64,000 bases of DNA from Marinobacter maritimus (GCF_007671675.1 NZ_VCGW01000001.1:1240001-1304000), one strand, 5' to 3'; shown: positions 8,077-18,007, numbered from the stretch's first letter. Notes: generated by a model from the letters alone, not told the origin. Translations and numbers: made by a program.

Positions 8077-9813
8077 TTACTGGAGCGCGTCTGCTACCGC
8101 CTCCAGAAAACCTCTCATATCCACTACCCTCTCAGATTCCGGATCAACGGTCTTGCCCTTGAGGTCAGCGGTGACAATTCCGCTGTCAACGGTGTCGGTC
8201 AATGCTGCCTTGAGGTTGACGGCGTATTTGGTGAGAGGCGTGTTTCCCTCGCGGTTACCCAGGGTTTCCAAAGCATTAGCGAGGGCGAAGATCAGGGCGG
8301 AGGGGTTAAAGTGGGCTTCTTGACCGTCACTCTCCAGGTATTTCAGATACAGGTCGTGGGCGGTGCCATGGGGCGCCTCGAAGAGCATGGTGCCGTCTTT
8401 GCTCTCGATGATAGAGCTGGCAGTGGCCAGGCTGCCGCCGAGGGCAGCGGAGATGTCGGAGAAGATGTCGCCGTCCAGGTTCTGCGAGGGATAGAGAGCG
8501 TTTCTCGGGGGATCGGTGATCATTTTTTTGAGCTGGCTCGAGGGCCGCATGATCATGAAGGACGGCGGTGGCGTGTCCTCCCGCGCCAGTTCCCGACGTA
8601 CTTCGGTGATAACGTTGCTGAAGACTTCGTCGTATTCCATGTACTCGCGCTTGAGGCCGAAGTAGACCTCTTTGTCCTTGCGAGAAGCGTCACGGAAAAC
8701 CTGGGCCACCCAATCCTTGATGGCCTCGTGGTCGTTGGACATGAGCAGTATTGGGTCGCCCTTACTGATGCTGCGGGCATGTTTTTCTTCACCGTCAACG
8801 ATCACCTTGAGGATGCCGTCTTCTTGCGCCGGCATGTTGAAGCTACCGTACTGGTCGCCGCCGCCGGCACTCATGCGGGAGATGGAAACATGGGCACTGC
8901 GGCTGGGAATGCCGAACTTCCGCAGCTGGTTGACCAGTTTGAACAGCTTGCGCCCGGTGGTGTTGTCGGGCACGCCCCAAAGCGCTCGCTGTGGTGGATT
9001 GGAGACTATGCGCGCAGCCTGAGCATCTATGAGTTCGTAGTAGTAACCCAGCCCCAGATCCTTGATCTGCTGGCTGTAGTCGCTGTGGTAGATATCTTCA
9101 ATCACCGTGCGCATGGCGCCGTCATAACCGGGGATAACGGTGTCTTTCAGGCCCAGGTAGACGTCCCGTTTCTCGTCAATGGCGCGCTGGAAAAAGCGGT
9201 GCGCCCAGGCTTTGACGTCTTCCATGTCGTTGGTGGCCAGCAGCCAGGGATCTCCCTTTCGCACCTCCCGGCGGTGCAATTCCACCGGGTCGCCGCTGCT
9301 GCCTACAAACATCAGCTTGACCACGCCCGTGGCCTGGGAGAGCTGGTTGAAGCTGTTTTTGATGCCACCGAACTCCATGGTGTCCACTTCAATGTCGCGG
9401 CCGATCCAGTCAGGCCGGCTGATTTTCAGGTTGCGAAACTGGATGTCCTCACGAGTAATGTTGCCGCTGATGCCCTTGCGGATGGCACCGTTCGGGGATT
9501 TGATAGCCAGTGGATCGAGATTGCCGGAGTCCACGTTTGGGTGCTTGCGGAGCAGCTCTTCCAGTTGCTGGCGGTTGACGGTCATACCGGCGTTCTTCAC
9601 CCCTACGCCATGGCGTTGAAGGGCGTCGATAGCGTCAATCACCACCTGGCCATTGGTCAGCAAGCGGTGTTCCGCAGACAGGTCAACTTCCTCGAGCTGG
9701 ATGTTCAGGTGCGCGGTAACGAATTTTTCGAGAATCTGCTCGAAAGCAACCTGCGCCATTTCATCACCGTGGAGGATGACAAGAGGCGAAGTCACATTGA
9801 TCCGGCTGTCCAT
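8077..9813 (-). CDS. Isocitrate dehydrogenase (type II-like) with an internal domain duplication
   Basis: A 578-residue decarboxylating dehydrogenase of the isocitrate/isopropylmalate family. The start SPLVILHGDEMAQVAFEQIL and EHRLLTNGQVVIDAIDAL resemble eukaryotic-type NADP isocitrate dehydrogenase, with substrate motif KSPNGAIRKGISG and the C-terminal LDGDIFSDISAALGGSL and EAPHGTA. A segment of about 110 residues occurs twice, at about residues 163-280 and 333-442: each has (R/S)KGDP(W/I)LL, then ND, (D/E)VY(L/F)GLK, and ends (N/D)PP(Q/R)(R/N)AL. This explains a length well above the usual 410-450. I start at the ATG with GGGGAG upstream, not the longer frame. It lies next to mqo, another TCA-cycle enzyme. 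Confidence 0.88.
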   Translation of the reverse strand: MDSRINVTSPLVILHGDEMAQVAFEQILEKFVTAHLNIQLEEVDLSAEHRLLTNGQVVIDAIDALQRHGVGVKNAGMTVNRQQLEELLRKHPNVDSGNLDPLAIKSPNGAIRKGISGNITREDIQFRNLKISRPDWIGRDIEVDTMEFGGIKNSFNQLSQATGVVKLMFVGSSGDPVELHRREVRKGDPWLLATNDMEDVKAWAHRFFQRAIDEKRDVYLGLKDTVIPGYDGAMRTVIEDIYHSDYSQQIKDLGLGYYYELIDAQAARIVSNPPQRALWGVPDNTTGRKLFKLVNQLRKFGIPSRSAHVSISRMSAGGGDQYGSFNMPAQEDGILKVIVDGEEKHARSISKGDPILLMSNDHEAIKDWVAQVFRDASRKDKEVYFGLKREYMEYDEVFSNVITEVRRELAREDTPPPSFMIMRPSSQLKKMITDPPRNALYPSQNLDGDIFSDISAALGGSLATASSIIESKDGTMLFEAPHGTAHDLYLKYLESDGQEAHFNPSALIFALANALETLGNREGNTPLTKYAVNLKAALTDTVDSGIVTADLKGKTVDPESERVVDMRGFLEAVADALQ

Positions 9814-9859
9814 ATATTGCTCCCCACCGTATTGGCTTTGTCGATAATGTAGGCCGACC

Positions 9860-11323
9860 TCACTGCATTTTGGGCTGAATAATCCCCAACTGTTTGTTGG
9901 CGGCATCGCGAATTTCCCTGTAACGGTCGGGATGATTGATCAACGTATCCAGATTGTCCTCGGGGAAAATCATGTTCCTCTTTGCTTTGGCATCTTCGGT
10001 AGAAAATACAGACGGTATCAATTGTTCCAGACAGCGCAACATCACCTCGGGCGATACCGACGCTCCAGGCGATGCTCCCAGCAACGTCCCGTAGGTCTTG
10101 TCCTTGGACACAAGGATTTCTGTGCCCATCTGCAAATCACCGTCTTTGATGATTTGCACTCGCTGGCCAGCTTGAATCGGTTTCCAGTCAAACCTTTTGC
10201 CCATGCCCGGAGCAAAACTTTCAAGCTCCTCAAACATGCTCTTTTCGCCTTTTAAGGTCTCCGAGATCAGATATTTAACCAAGGGGAAATTCTCTACGGC
10301 AACATTCAGCAAGCCCGGAATATCATGCAGGCGAATGGATTTGAGGTAGTCGAAAAACCCCCGATCTCTCTCGAGACGAAGCTTGAATGAGGCGAAAGGG
10401 CCGAACAACAGGTAGTGCTTTCCGTCAATCACCCGCAAATCCAGATGCGGTACGGACATAGGAGGCGCGCCCACTTCCGCTTTGCCATAGGTTTTAGCGC
10501 GGTAGTATCCGGCTTGTTCTTCGCTGATCGGCGCCATAAGAAAACGCCCACCAACGGGAAAGCCGGCGAAGCGGTTTCGAAACGGCAAGCGGCTTTTTTT
10601 CAGAAGGGGAAATGCACCCCCACCAGCACCCACAAAAAGCACATCCGCTTTGTACCGAACCGGACGCCCGTTGCATTCAGCCTCGATAACCCATTGCCCT
10701 GACGGGCTTCTGTGCACGCGCTTAACGTGGGTGCCATACTCAAATTTCACGCCCAGGTTCTGTCTGGCGTGGGCCGCCATTTGCTCTGTTAACGCACCAA
10801 AATTAACGTCCGTACCTGTTTCAATAACGGTAGCCGCCATTTTTTCATGGCGTGGGCGCTCGTCCATGGTGTAAGGAATCCAGCTCTTTATCTCATCAAA
10901 GTCTTCTGAGTAACGCATGTGCTCAAAGAAATGATGGGCAGACATTTCTTTGAACCGCAATCGCAGCTCCTCAATAGCGGATTCGGAAACGATGGTGCAG
11001 TGTCTGGTTTGATTGATAAATGTTTTCGGGTCCTTGATGGCGCCCTTCTCGATCAAATAAGCCCAGAACTGTTTGGCCACATTGAACTGGGCATGGATTT
11101 TGAAGGCTTTTTCAATCGAAACCACGTCCCCGTCCACGGGGGTATAATTGAGCTCACAGTTCGCTTCATGCCCTGTGCCGGCGTTCCAGAATGGGGACGA
11201 GTTTCCCGCCCCGGCGCTGTCCAGTCTCTCTAAAATAGTGATATCCATATCCGGAGCCAGCTCTTTTGCCAAAGTGGCAAAGGTGGTTCCCATAATTCCT
11301 GCGCCTATGATAACTACGTTCAT
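9860..11323 (-). CDS. mqo: Malate:quinone oxidoreductase
   Basis: A 487-residue FAD enzyme that oxidises malate to oxaloacetate and passes electrons to the quinone pool at the inner membrane. The N-terminus VVIIGAGIMGTTFATLAKEL is the FAD-binding dinucleotide fold. SAGAGNSSPFWNAGTGHEA (with the conserved NAGTGHEA) is diagnostic of MQO, as are GFPVGGRFL, PHLDLRVIDGK and LLFGPFASF. ATG at 11323 opens the Rossmann segment directly. The isocitrate dehydrogenase gene follows after about 45 bp on the same strand, and the cytochrome c gene of the molybdenum hydroxylase ends only 5 bp upstream, so mqo could be read from either transcript. Confidence 0.96.
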   Translation of the reverse strand: MNVVIIGAGIMGTTFATLAKELAPDMDITILERLDSAGAGNSSPFWNAGTGHEANCELNYTPVDGDVVSIEKAFKIHAQFNVAKQFWAYLIEKGAIKDPKTFINQTRHCTIVSESAIEELRLRFKEMSAHHFFEHMRYSEDFDEIKSWIPYTMDERPRHEKMAATVIETGTDVNFGALTEQMAAHARQNLGVKFEYGTHVKRVHRSPSGQWVIEAECNGRPVRYKADVLFVGAGGGAFPLLKKSRLPFRNRFAGFPVGGRFLMAPISEEQAGYYRAKTYGKAEVGAPPMSVPHLDLRVIDGKHYLLFGPFASFKLRLERDRGFFDYLKSIRLHDIPGLLNVAVENFPLVKYLISETLKGEKSMFEELESFAPGMGKRFDWKPIQAGQRVQIIKDGDLQMGTEILVSKDKTYGTLLGASPGASVSPEVMLRCLEQLIPSVFSTEDAKAKRNMIFPEDNLDTLINHPDRYREIRDAANKQLGIIQPKMQ

Positions 11324-11328
11324 AAAGT

Positions 11329-12543
11329 CTACTCTTCGCTGTTGCCGGTCAACTCATCCACAGCCGCGGCATCGATGATCGCATCCAGGCCACCCCAACT
11401 CTGGCGCAGGAAGTTCACGAGTTCAGCAATTTCCGCACTGCTTAGCTTGTCGGCGAAACCAGGCATGGCCTGCATGCGTTCGAAGCCATTGAATTTCTGC
11501 GCATCAATACCGTCGTGAATTACCTTTACAAGGTTGCGGGGGTGGTCCAGACGCAAAGTGGTATTCCCCTTCATCGCAACCGCCACATGGGGTACACCCT
11601 GGCCTTGTGCTCCATGGCAACCGGCGCAGACATTGAGGTAATGGCGGCGGCCAGGGCTGTCGGCGCTTGCACTGTGCTCTGCATCGACGACCCGGGCGTC
11701 CGGCGGGTCCTCGCCCATCAGGTAAACACTCATGGCCTTCAAGTCCTCATCACGAAGATAACGGGTGCTGTGATGGAATACGAGGTACATCTCATTGAAC
11801 ATGGATCCCTGATCGCTAATGCCTTCACGGAGGAAGGTTTGCAAGGCGGTGGGTGTCCAGCCGCGGGCGGCGAGTTTGTCTGGTGTCAGACTTGGAGCCT
11901 CGTAGCCCGCAATAACGCTGCCTTGAAGGTGCTGGTCGGTGTCGACGGCACCCAGGGCATTGCGCGGTGTATGACATTCCCCACAATGTCCCAGGACATC
12001 CACCATATAACGCCCCCGCTGCCATTCGTCGGATTGGTCCTCGGCGTTGTTGGGGGTTTCGCCAGCGAACATCAGGTTCCAGAAATTGAGTGTCCAGCGC
12101 ATGCTGAATGGCCAACTGAGATCTGTTTCCGGCGCCTCGATGTTCACCGGTTTGAGACTCATCAGGTAGGCATACATGGCATCGGAATCCTGGCGCGGAA
12201 TGCTGTGGTAGGCCGTGTACGGCATCGCCGGATAGAGCTGAGTGCCATCTGGCAGTTCGCCTTCAGTCAGCACGTGGTAGAACTCATCCGCACTGTAAGC
12301 ACCGATGCCGTATTCCTTGTCCGGGGTGATGTTGGTGCCGTATACAATGCCAAAGGGTGTTTCCATCGGGCGCCCGCCTGCGTACGGCGTGCCACCTTCC
12401 TGAGTATGGCAGGCGGCACAGTCAGCGGCGCGGACCAGATACCGCCCCTGCTCCAGGGTGCTGTTATCTGCAGATGCACTCCAGGCATTGGTGGTGTTCA
12501 TGCCCAGCGCGACGGCCATTACGAGGATGCTGCGACTATTCAT
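11329..12543 (-). CDS. Tri-haem cytochrome c subunit of a periplasmic molybdenum dehydrogenase
   Basis: After a signal peptide ending near AWSASA there are three CxxCH haem sites: CAACH at about residue 42, CGECH in the middle and CAGCH in the C-terminal third, each with a distant Met ligand candidate. This is the layout of the cytochrome subunits of alcohol, gluconate and aldehyde dehydrogenases, which pass substrate electrons to quinone or terminal oxidases. The true start is the ATG at 12543 with GAGGCGAG upstream; the longer frame lacks a signal peptide. It lies 2 bp after the 2Fe-2S subunit gene and completes a three-gene operon. The subunit is exported, as expected for a partner of the Tat-exported large subunit. 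Confidence 0.93.
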   Translation of the reverse strand: MNSRSILVMAVALGMNTTNAWSASADNSTLEQGRYLVRAADCAACHTQEGGTPYAGGRPMETPFGIVYGTNITPDKEYGIGAYSADEFYHVLTEGELPDGTQLYPAMPYTAYHSIPRQDSDAMYAYLMSLKPVNIEAPETDLSWPFSMRWTLNFWNLMFAGETPNNAEDQSDEWQRGRYMVDVLGHCGECHTPRNALGAVDTDQHLQGSVIAGYEAPSLTPDKLAARGWTPTALQTFLREGISDQGSMFNEMYLVFHHSTRYLRDEDLKAMSVYLMGEDPPDARVVDAEHSASADSPGRRHYLNVCAGCHGAQGQGVPHVAVAMKGNTTLRLDHPRNLVKVIHDGIDAQKFNGFERMQAMPGFADKLSSAEIAELVNFLRQSWGGLDAIIDAAAVDELTGNSEE

Positions 12544-12545
12544 AA

Positions 12546-13121
12546 TCAGCTCGCCTCTTTGGTGGTGCCCGGTGTCTTCAAAACGGCATCGCGAACGGCT
12601 TCGAAATAACGCACATAGCCGGTACAACGACAGATGTGGGATTCCAGTGCCTCGCTGATAGTGCCCTCAAGCTGAGAGCGCGAAATCGGCTTCCGCTGCA
12701 GGCGCTCCACCAGAACGGTGGCGGCATTGACGAAGCCCGGCGCGCAATAGCTGCACTGAAATGAGAAGTGCTCCAGGAATTGCTGCTGCACTGTGGATAG
12801 GGCATCAATATGGCCCTCTTCGTCCCGCTGTGCATGCCCCTCAACCGTGCGGATCGTCTTACCGTCAAAGTAGTGGGCACCGGTGATGCAGGTGCGCACT
12901 TCCTCGCTACTGCCGTCGGGCTTGTCTACGATCACTGTGCAGGCGCGACACATGCCCCGACCACATCCAAACCGGGTACCTGTGAGGTTGCGATATTCGT
13001 GCAGGTAGTCAAGCATCATCAGCTCTTCGGGAATATCCTCGATTGGCTGGGCTTCGCCGTTAATGGTGACCTTCAGCGGCCGTGTAGGGATGACGGCGGC
13101 CTTGGACTGCTCCGTTGTCAT
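12546..13121 (-). CDS. 2Fe-2S subunit of xanthine/aldehyde dehydrogenase family
   Basis: A 191-residue small subunit of the molybdenum hydroxylase family. The N-terminal plant-type ferredoxin cluster site is FGCGRGMCRACTV with a further Cys in EVRTC. The second cluster is in the helical domain: CSYCAPGF and CRCTGYVRY. It carries electrons from the molybdenum centre towards the cytochrome subunit. The ATG at 13121 follows GGGAGGTTTT and overlaps the stop of the large-subunit gene as ATGA, so translation is probably coupled. It has no Tat signal of its own; a homologous arrangement is co-export with the Tat-bearing large subunit. Confidence 0.95.
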   Translation of the reverse strand: MTTEQSKAAVIPTRPLKVTINGEAQPIEDIPEELMMLDYLHEYRNLTGTRFGCGRGMCRACTVIVDKPDGSSEEVRTCITGAHYFDGKTIRTVEGHAQRDEEGHIDALSTVQQQFLEHFSFQCSYCAPGFVNAATVLVERLQRKPISRSQLEGTISEALESHICRCTGYVRYFEAVRDAVLKTPGTTKEAS

Positions 13122-15949
13122 AAAACCTCCCTGATCTTGTCTGGTGTGATGGGCAGGCTTCGGAAATGGTGACCGATGGCATGTGCGATGCCGTTTCCGA
13201 TAGCGCCGACGATGGGAATCATCACGACTTCTGCAATGCCTTTCGGTGGATCGGTTCGCGACAGCGGTGGCAGGATTTCTGAGGTTTGCTGCCATACAGC
13301 GACTTCACTGGCCCGGGGGACGTGGTAGCGATTGATATTCCAGGTGCCGTTGCCGGGACCGTCTTCGTAAAGAGGCATCTCTTCATAAAGCGCATGGCCG
13401 ATACCCATGGCGATACCGCCCTGAATCTGACCGGATACCAGTTGCTCTACAAGCGTGTTACCACATTCGAGAAACGTGTGATGGTTCAGCACAGAGACTT
13501 TGCCGGTGCCGGTATGCACCGCCAACTCCACCAGAGTGCCGCAGCCACTGTAGTATGTGACACCAGCATTATTTCGCTGGGTCGGTGGGATATAAGGGTT
13601 CTTGCGGGTCAGCAGGTGATAGCCACGCTTGCTGGTCATCAGAGCCTTCTGTGCCTCGGAAGCACCAATGCCATACTGGACGGCAAGTCCGTCCAGAGGC
13701 AGGTTCTCGGACCGACCATTAATCTCATAATCCGCCCTGGACCATTCCCAGCGATTAAAGGCGTGGCTGATGACACCGGTTATCAGGCCCATCTCGTGGG
13801 CACGTTTGGCAAGAAACTCCAGAGACAGCGGTTCCATGCCCCGGGCCGTCAAATGGCCGGCCTCCCAGCGGGCGTTTTCCTCACGTACCACATAGGGCGC
13901 CGACTGGCCGCCACCGATCCCGCGCTGCCAGAATTCCTGGGCGGCGGGCCAGAGGCCGTGACGGAAGATGATCCGGGCCGCCTCCAGGGTGGGAAACGAA
14001 AAATAGTACGCTGAATTGCTGGCACTGGAAGCCTGCAGGAGCAGCGGTGTCCAGCGCGGGTCCTTTATGGACTTGTTCTGTTCCTCCTGAGAGATGAAGT
14101 AAGGGCTGGTGGTCTCGTACATCTGCATGTCGTCCCACTCCATCTCCGCCGTACGTACCTGGTCGGCGGCACGACCCAGCCAGGCGGCGACTACGGCGGC
14201 CTGACCGGTGGAGTAACCAGTGCCCATTTCAGCACCGGTATTACGCACTTCGATACGGCCCTCTGGCGTCAGGCGAACTTCGGAGAAGGCGGATTCAGCG
14301 CCATGACCAAAGTCTTTCTGCACACACGCAAACCCGACGCCGTAACGCTCTTCCGGATGAGCGGTTTCGTAAGCCTGTTTTCGTGTCTCACGCTCGGTCC
14401 AGATAGAGTGATTCCTGGCTTTGTGCAGAATTTCTTCGTTTCGAAGATGGCCCGCTGGAATCGCACCCTGTGTATTCTTCATGCCACTTTTGAACACGTT
14501 GCGAAGGCGCAGATCGATAGGATCCATGTTCAGCTGACCGGCAATCTCATCCACCATCAGTTCCGTGGCAGACATGGTCTGTAAGGTGCCGTAGCCCCGG
14601 AACGAACCAGCTTCGGGCATCCGCGAGTAAATCGCCGTGGCGGTCAGGTCACTGTTGGGCATGTAATAAATCGATTGGGCGGCCGTGGCGCCAACGAAAG
14701 CTACAGAGTTGGAGAAGTTGGCGCGACCACCACCGTTAGCGGTCAGGTCCTGTTTGAAAACCTGGAACTTGCCGGTCTCCCGATCCACTGCCAGGCGGTT
14801 CTTCATGGTGAAGGGGTGGCGTTTCATTGTGGCCTGGAACTGCTCGAAGCGGTCGTTGGCCAGTCGCACAGGCTTGCCGTCTGCGTATAGTGCGGCGATC
14901 AACCCGTAATACGGGAAGATGGTGGCATCCTTAGACCCATAGCCCACGGTGTAGGCCGGATGTAGAAAGAAACGCCTGCTCTGAAAGGAACTATTGGACA
15001 GAACTTCCGGCATCCAGTTGACGAGCTCCTGGGGCGACTGGGTGCCACAGACCACATGCATATCGCCCTTGCTCTGGTCGAACCAGCAGTTGGCATTATC
15101 CGCCTCCATCGCGAAATGATCCGTGTACTGGGAGTTATATTCGCCTTCGAACACCAGCCAGTCGTCAGGCGCATTGGCCAGTTTGTCCTGCAGTTGCTGA
15201 GCGTAAAACATCGCCTTCTCGGTGTTTTTGCCGTTCTCCAGTGCTTCAGGCCATACCGGATGACGCTTGCGGAAGTCCGGATAGAGCACGGTCTCCTGCA
15301 GAGCGGAGAAGGTGTCTTCTGCGAAGGGCGTCTCGCCACCCACGCGGATGTAGCGGAAGGCACCGTAGGGTGGCTTTTCCGGCAGAGGTGTCTGCTCGCC
15401 GTAAGTGACCACATCATCGGCGAAGCGGATGCGGCTCTTGGCCAGCCGGTAACGTGCGAAGTCGTGATAGATCAGCATTGCCACGGGGTAGCCCAGATAA
15501 GCTGCCGTGTCGCCTTTGGCCAGAAAGAAGTCGGGGCCGAAGAAACGAGGCACTTCGATTTTGTCCCGTTTCATGTCTTCTGCGGTGACAAGTTGATCCG
15601 GCATCAACCCGGCCTGCTCAAGGCGGCTCAGGTTGATACCCTTGAGGCTATGATCACATCGGGTCGCACGGATGATGAAGGCGTGAGATTGTTGATCCGG
15701 CCAGTGGGGCATGTCTTTTGCCCGGATATCACGGGCGAAGACCTTACTGCCCGTCACCTTGGCGATGCCGTCAAGACGAAAGCGCATTTTGCCTTCCGCA
15801 AGCTGCCAAGCCTCATTGGTTGGTGACAGCACCCGATCTTCGAAGAGAGCGCCAAAGGCATCGCTGCCCAAGGGCGCGAGGTAGGCAGTAACACCTGCTA
15901 CAGCACTTCCCTTAAGAAAGGAGCGCCTGGATAGGGACGGTCTGGACAT
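13118..15949 (-). CDS. Molybdopterin-binding large subunit, xanthine/aldehyde dehydrogenase family, Tat-exported
   Basis: A subunit of about 943 residues with a twin-arginine signal SRRSFLKGSAVAG. Typical molybdenum-hydroxylase segments are present: DGIAKVTGSKVFARDI, EAGSFRGYGTLQ (equivalent of AFRGFG), NTGAEMGTGYSTGQAAVVA, and PPKGIAEVVMIPIVGAIGNG, which holds the expected catalytic Glu near the C-terminus. It would hydroxylate an aldehyde or N-heterocycle in the periplasm and send electrons through the 2Fe-2S and cytochrome c subunits. The substrate is not predictable. I start at the ATG at 15949 because AAGGAT lies just upstream; five residues more would be possible. It is the first gene of the three-gene operon. 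Confidence 0.94.
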   Translation of the reverse strand: MSRPSLSRRSFLKGSAVAGVTAYLAPLGSDAFGALFEDRVLSPTNEAWQLAEGKMRFRLDGIAKVTGSKVFARDIRAKDMPHWPDQQSHAFIIRATRCDHSLKGINLSRLEQAGLMPDQLVTAEDMKRDKIEVPRFFGPDFFLAKGDTAAYLGYPVAMLIYHDFARYRLAKSRIRFADDVVTYGEQTPLPEKPPYGAFRYIRVGGETPFAEDTFSALQETVLYPDFRKRHPVWPEALENGKNTEKAMFYAQQLQDKLANAPDDWLVFEGEYNSQYTDHFAMEADNANCWFDQSKGDMHVVCGTQSPQELVNWMPEVLSNSSFQSRRFFLHPAYTVGYGSKDATIFPYYGLIAALYADGKPVRLANDRFEQFQATMKRHPFTMKNRLAVDRETGKFQVFKQDLTANGGGRANFSNSVAFVGATAAQSIYYMPNSDLTATAIYSRMPEAGSFRGYGTLQTMSATELMVDEIAGQLNMDPIDLRLRNVFKSGMKNTQGAIPAGHLRNEEILHKARNHSIWTERETRKQAYETAHPEERYGVGFACVQKDFGHGAESAFSEVRLTPEGRIEVRNTGAEMGTGYSTGQAAVVAAWLGRAADQVRTAEMEWDDMQMYETTSPYFISQEEQNKSIKDPRWTPLLLQASSASNSAYYFSFPTLEAARIIFRHGLWPAAQEFWQRGIGGGQSAPYVVREENARWEAGHLTARGMEPLSLEFLAKRAHEMGLITGVISHAFNRWEWSRADYEINGRSENLPLDGLAVQYGIGASEAQKALMTSKRGYHLLTRKNPYIPPTQRNNAGVTYYSGCGTLVELAVHTGTGKVSVLNHHTFLECGNTLVEQLVSGQIQGGIAMGIGHALYEEMPLYEDGPGNGTWNINRYHVPRASEVAVWQQTSEILPPLSRTDPPKGIAEVVMIPIVGAIGNGIAHAIGHHFRSLPITPDKIREVL

Positions 15950-16027
15950 GCCGGGATCCTTCATCCGTGCGAATTACTGTACCTCACTATAGATAAAACC
16001 CTGCGAATTGCATAATGAACGCCAGTC

Positions 16028-18007
16028 CTACAAGCCTTCTTCATAACCTGCAGCCCAGCTTGCGCGGCCCAGCTCTGTAGCTCGTACAACCTCTGTTTCG
16101 GGGACTGCGGACATGTCCCCCACTTCTCTGGAATCGTAATGAAAAACACACAAGCGTGATGCAAACTCCGCGAACGGCAGCGATGCTTCGCCATGCCGTT
16201 CTCCATAACTCTGAGTTGAGCAGTGAATACCCTGGCCCCAATCCTGGCCGCTATCGTTGTTGGGGTTGTAAAAGTAGATGCGCATCTCGCCAAGGCGGTC
16301 AAGGCCCACGCGTCTGACTGTTATCGCATGGCGCCCAACCATGCGTCCTCCACTGTCGGTGGCTACGATGCCCGCGGGTTGTGGGTGAATTACAGGTATG
16401 CTGCCGTTGTAATACGGGTGATAACAGGCGTAAAAATGGCGAATAAAGTGCCCATAGTCCTCAATCATCCCGGTTTCCTGACTAATTGCGCTGAGAAATG
16501 CGTGCCCTACCCACCAGCCATACATCTCAGGGTTGATCCAACGGTGCAAATCATCGTCACGTTCGCCGCACAAGCGCCCCATTTCTGCATAAATACGATC
16601 GAGGTGAGGCACCAAGATCAATGAAACCGGATCGACATCGGTGGGAGGTTCTTTCGCAAGGCCTGGCTCCAGATGTTGTGAGGTAATTTGCTGACCTTCG
16701 AACCGCATGATGACATCGTCATCGCGGGCAGCCCACGCCACCAACTGCAACAGATAATCGGCGTCGTTAAAAGCCCACATGGAAAGCCCGATAACGGACT
16801 GACAGGTCGGGTTATTGCCTTGGCCAACACCATTAGGCTGCCCCAGAAGGCTCATGACACCGGCGAGTAAATAAACCCGTGGAGGATGCGCATCGCCGAA
16901 AGCCTCTGTCAGCGTATTGCAGGCTGTCTCACACAACGTCAGCTCGACTTGCCGCCACAGGCCTGAAGCCACAGCCGGCGTGAACAGGCCTCCGCGCTCA
17001 AGAAACATTGCCAGCCCGTACACCGCCTGACTGGTTTCCGGGTGTACGGCGTCGTCGATCAGTTTGTGAACAATCTCCTGATAACATTGAAAAACATCGT
17101 TTCCGGTGATGCTCAGGCCCAATGCCAAAGGTATAAGGTCGTCCTGATGCCCGCGCAGGTGGCGCAACAGCATGGGGTGGTATGGAGAAACCATGCCAGT
17201 CTCGTCCATGGCCACCGCAAAACTAACGGCCTCTTCAGTGAGTGCTGGTTTATCCATCGCAACCAGGCGTTCACCGTATACCGCTAAACCCGGATCATCA
17301 CGGCAGCCTTTCGTTGGGCCGTATAGAGCGCTGACAAGGCGCGCGGCCCTGTGCATACCCTCGGTCTCGATTTCAGGGTCAAACAGGCATTTGGCTATCT
17401 GGCCAACCATCTGTTTGATACTGCCTGTTTGTATCGGGCGCTGGGCCAGCAAGCGACGCACTTCATCAACCAGGCTATCGAGAATGCTTTCATAGCCAAG
17501 CCTGCCGAGCAGGTACTGGTAGAGTGAATTGACAATCTGCCCTAACCCTTCCGGCCGTTCCCGATCGGCCTCGCTCATCTGGCCGGACAGCAGATCCAGA
17601 TTCAATGCCGTTACCTGAGTCAAAAAGTGTCGGGCCTGCTCTGCAGAAATTCCGGGGTGGCGATAATCACCCATAGCTACAGCCAGCAGGCGAAGCTCAC
17701 TCAAGGCTTCAATGGCGGTATAGTCTGGCGCTCCCTGGCGTAGGGTTCGTACGGCAATCGCGGGCCTCAGAATGGCTGGCTTGCCCCAATCACCATTGGT
17801 AAACACGCCCTTTGCTTCAATCTCTGATACCCGAGCGTACAACGCGTCCAGTCCGTCAGGAGTTGCCATAACGCAAAGTGCCGCCTTCAATACCTCCCTG
17901 TTAGGCGCCATGGGAGCAGTTTTGCGGGCAAGCGCAAGCTGCTCCAAAGCCTCGTCAAATCTTGCAACAGCAGCGTTGTTATCTGGACTGGAACCGGGAT
18001 CCGCCAT
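16028..18007 (-). CDS. Unrecognised 659-residue protein with a possible Cys-His-Asn triad
   Basis: I do not recognise a named family. The ATG at 18007 follows AAGGAAAACACT. The first two-thirds is mostly helical and rich in Leu and Ala, without a signal peptide or membrane segments. The last third contains GQGNNPTCQSVIGLSMWAF (Cys402), VGRHAITVRRVGL (His560) and IYFYNPNNDSGQDWG (Asn581). The order Cys, then His followed by a hydrophobic strand, then strand plus Asn-Pro resembles papain- or calpain-like peptidases and transglutaminase-like enzymes; this is inference only. It is divergent from an ATP-grasp ligase at 18211 with a shared 200-bp promoter region, so the two may act in one pathway. 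Confidence 0.8.
   Translation of the reverse strand: MADPGSSPDNNAAVARFDEALEQLALARKTAPMAPNREVLKAALCVMATPDGLDALYARVSEIEAKGVFTNGDWGKPAILRPAIAVRTLRQGAPDYTAIEALSELRLLAVAMGDYRHPGISAEQARHFLTQVTALNLDLLSGQMSEADRERPEGLGQIVNSLYQYLLGRLGYESILDSLVDEVRRLLAQRPIQTGSIKQMVGQIAKCLFDPEIETEGMHRAARLVSALYGPTKGCRDDPGLAVYGERLVAMDKPALTEEAVSFAVAMDETGMVSPYHPMLLRHLRGHQDDLIPLALGLSITGNDVFQCYQEIVHKLIDDAVHPETSQAVYGLAMFLERGGLFTPAVASGLWRQVELTLCETACNTLTEAFGDAHPPRVYLLAGVMSLLGQPNGVGQGNNPTCQSVIGLSMWAFNDADYLLQLVAWAARDDDVIMRFEGQQITSQHLEPGLAKEPPTDVDPVSLILVPHLDRIYAEMGRLCGERDDDLHRWINPEMYGWWVGHAFLSAISQETGMIEDYGHFIRHFYACYHPYYNGSIPVIHPQPAGIVATDSGGRMVGRHAITVRRVGLDRLGEMRIYFYNPNNDSGQDWGQGIHCSTQSYGERHGEASLPFAEFASRLCVFHYDSREVGDMSAVPETEVVRATELGRASWAAGYEEGL

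Noticed and set aside
8311..9852. A 513-codon open frame on the plus strand
   Set aside because: It lies antisense to the isocitrate dehydrogenase gene, has no family-like sequence, and its composition is that expected of the complement of a codon-biased gene.
11515..12609. A 364-codon plus-strand frame
   Set aside because: It is antisense to the tri-haem cytochrome gene, whose CxxCH sites and signal peptide leave no doubt about the true strand.
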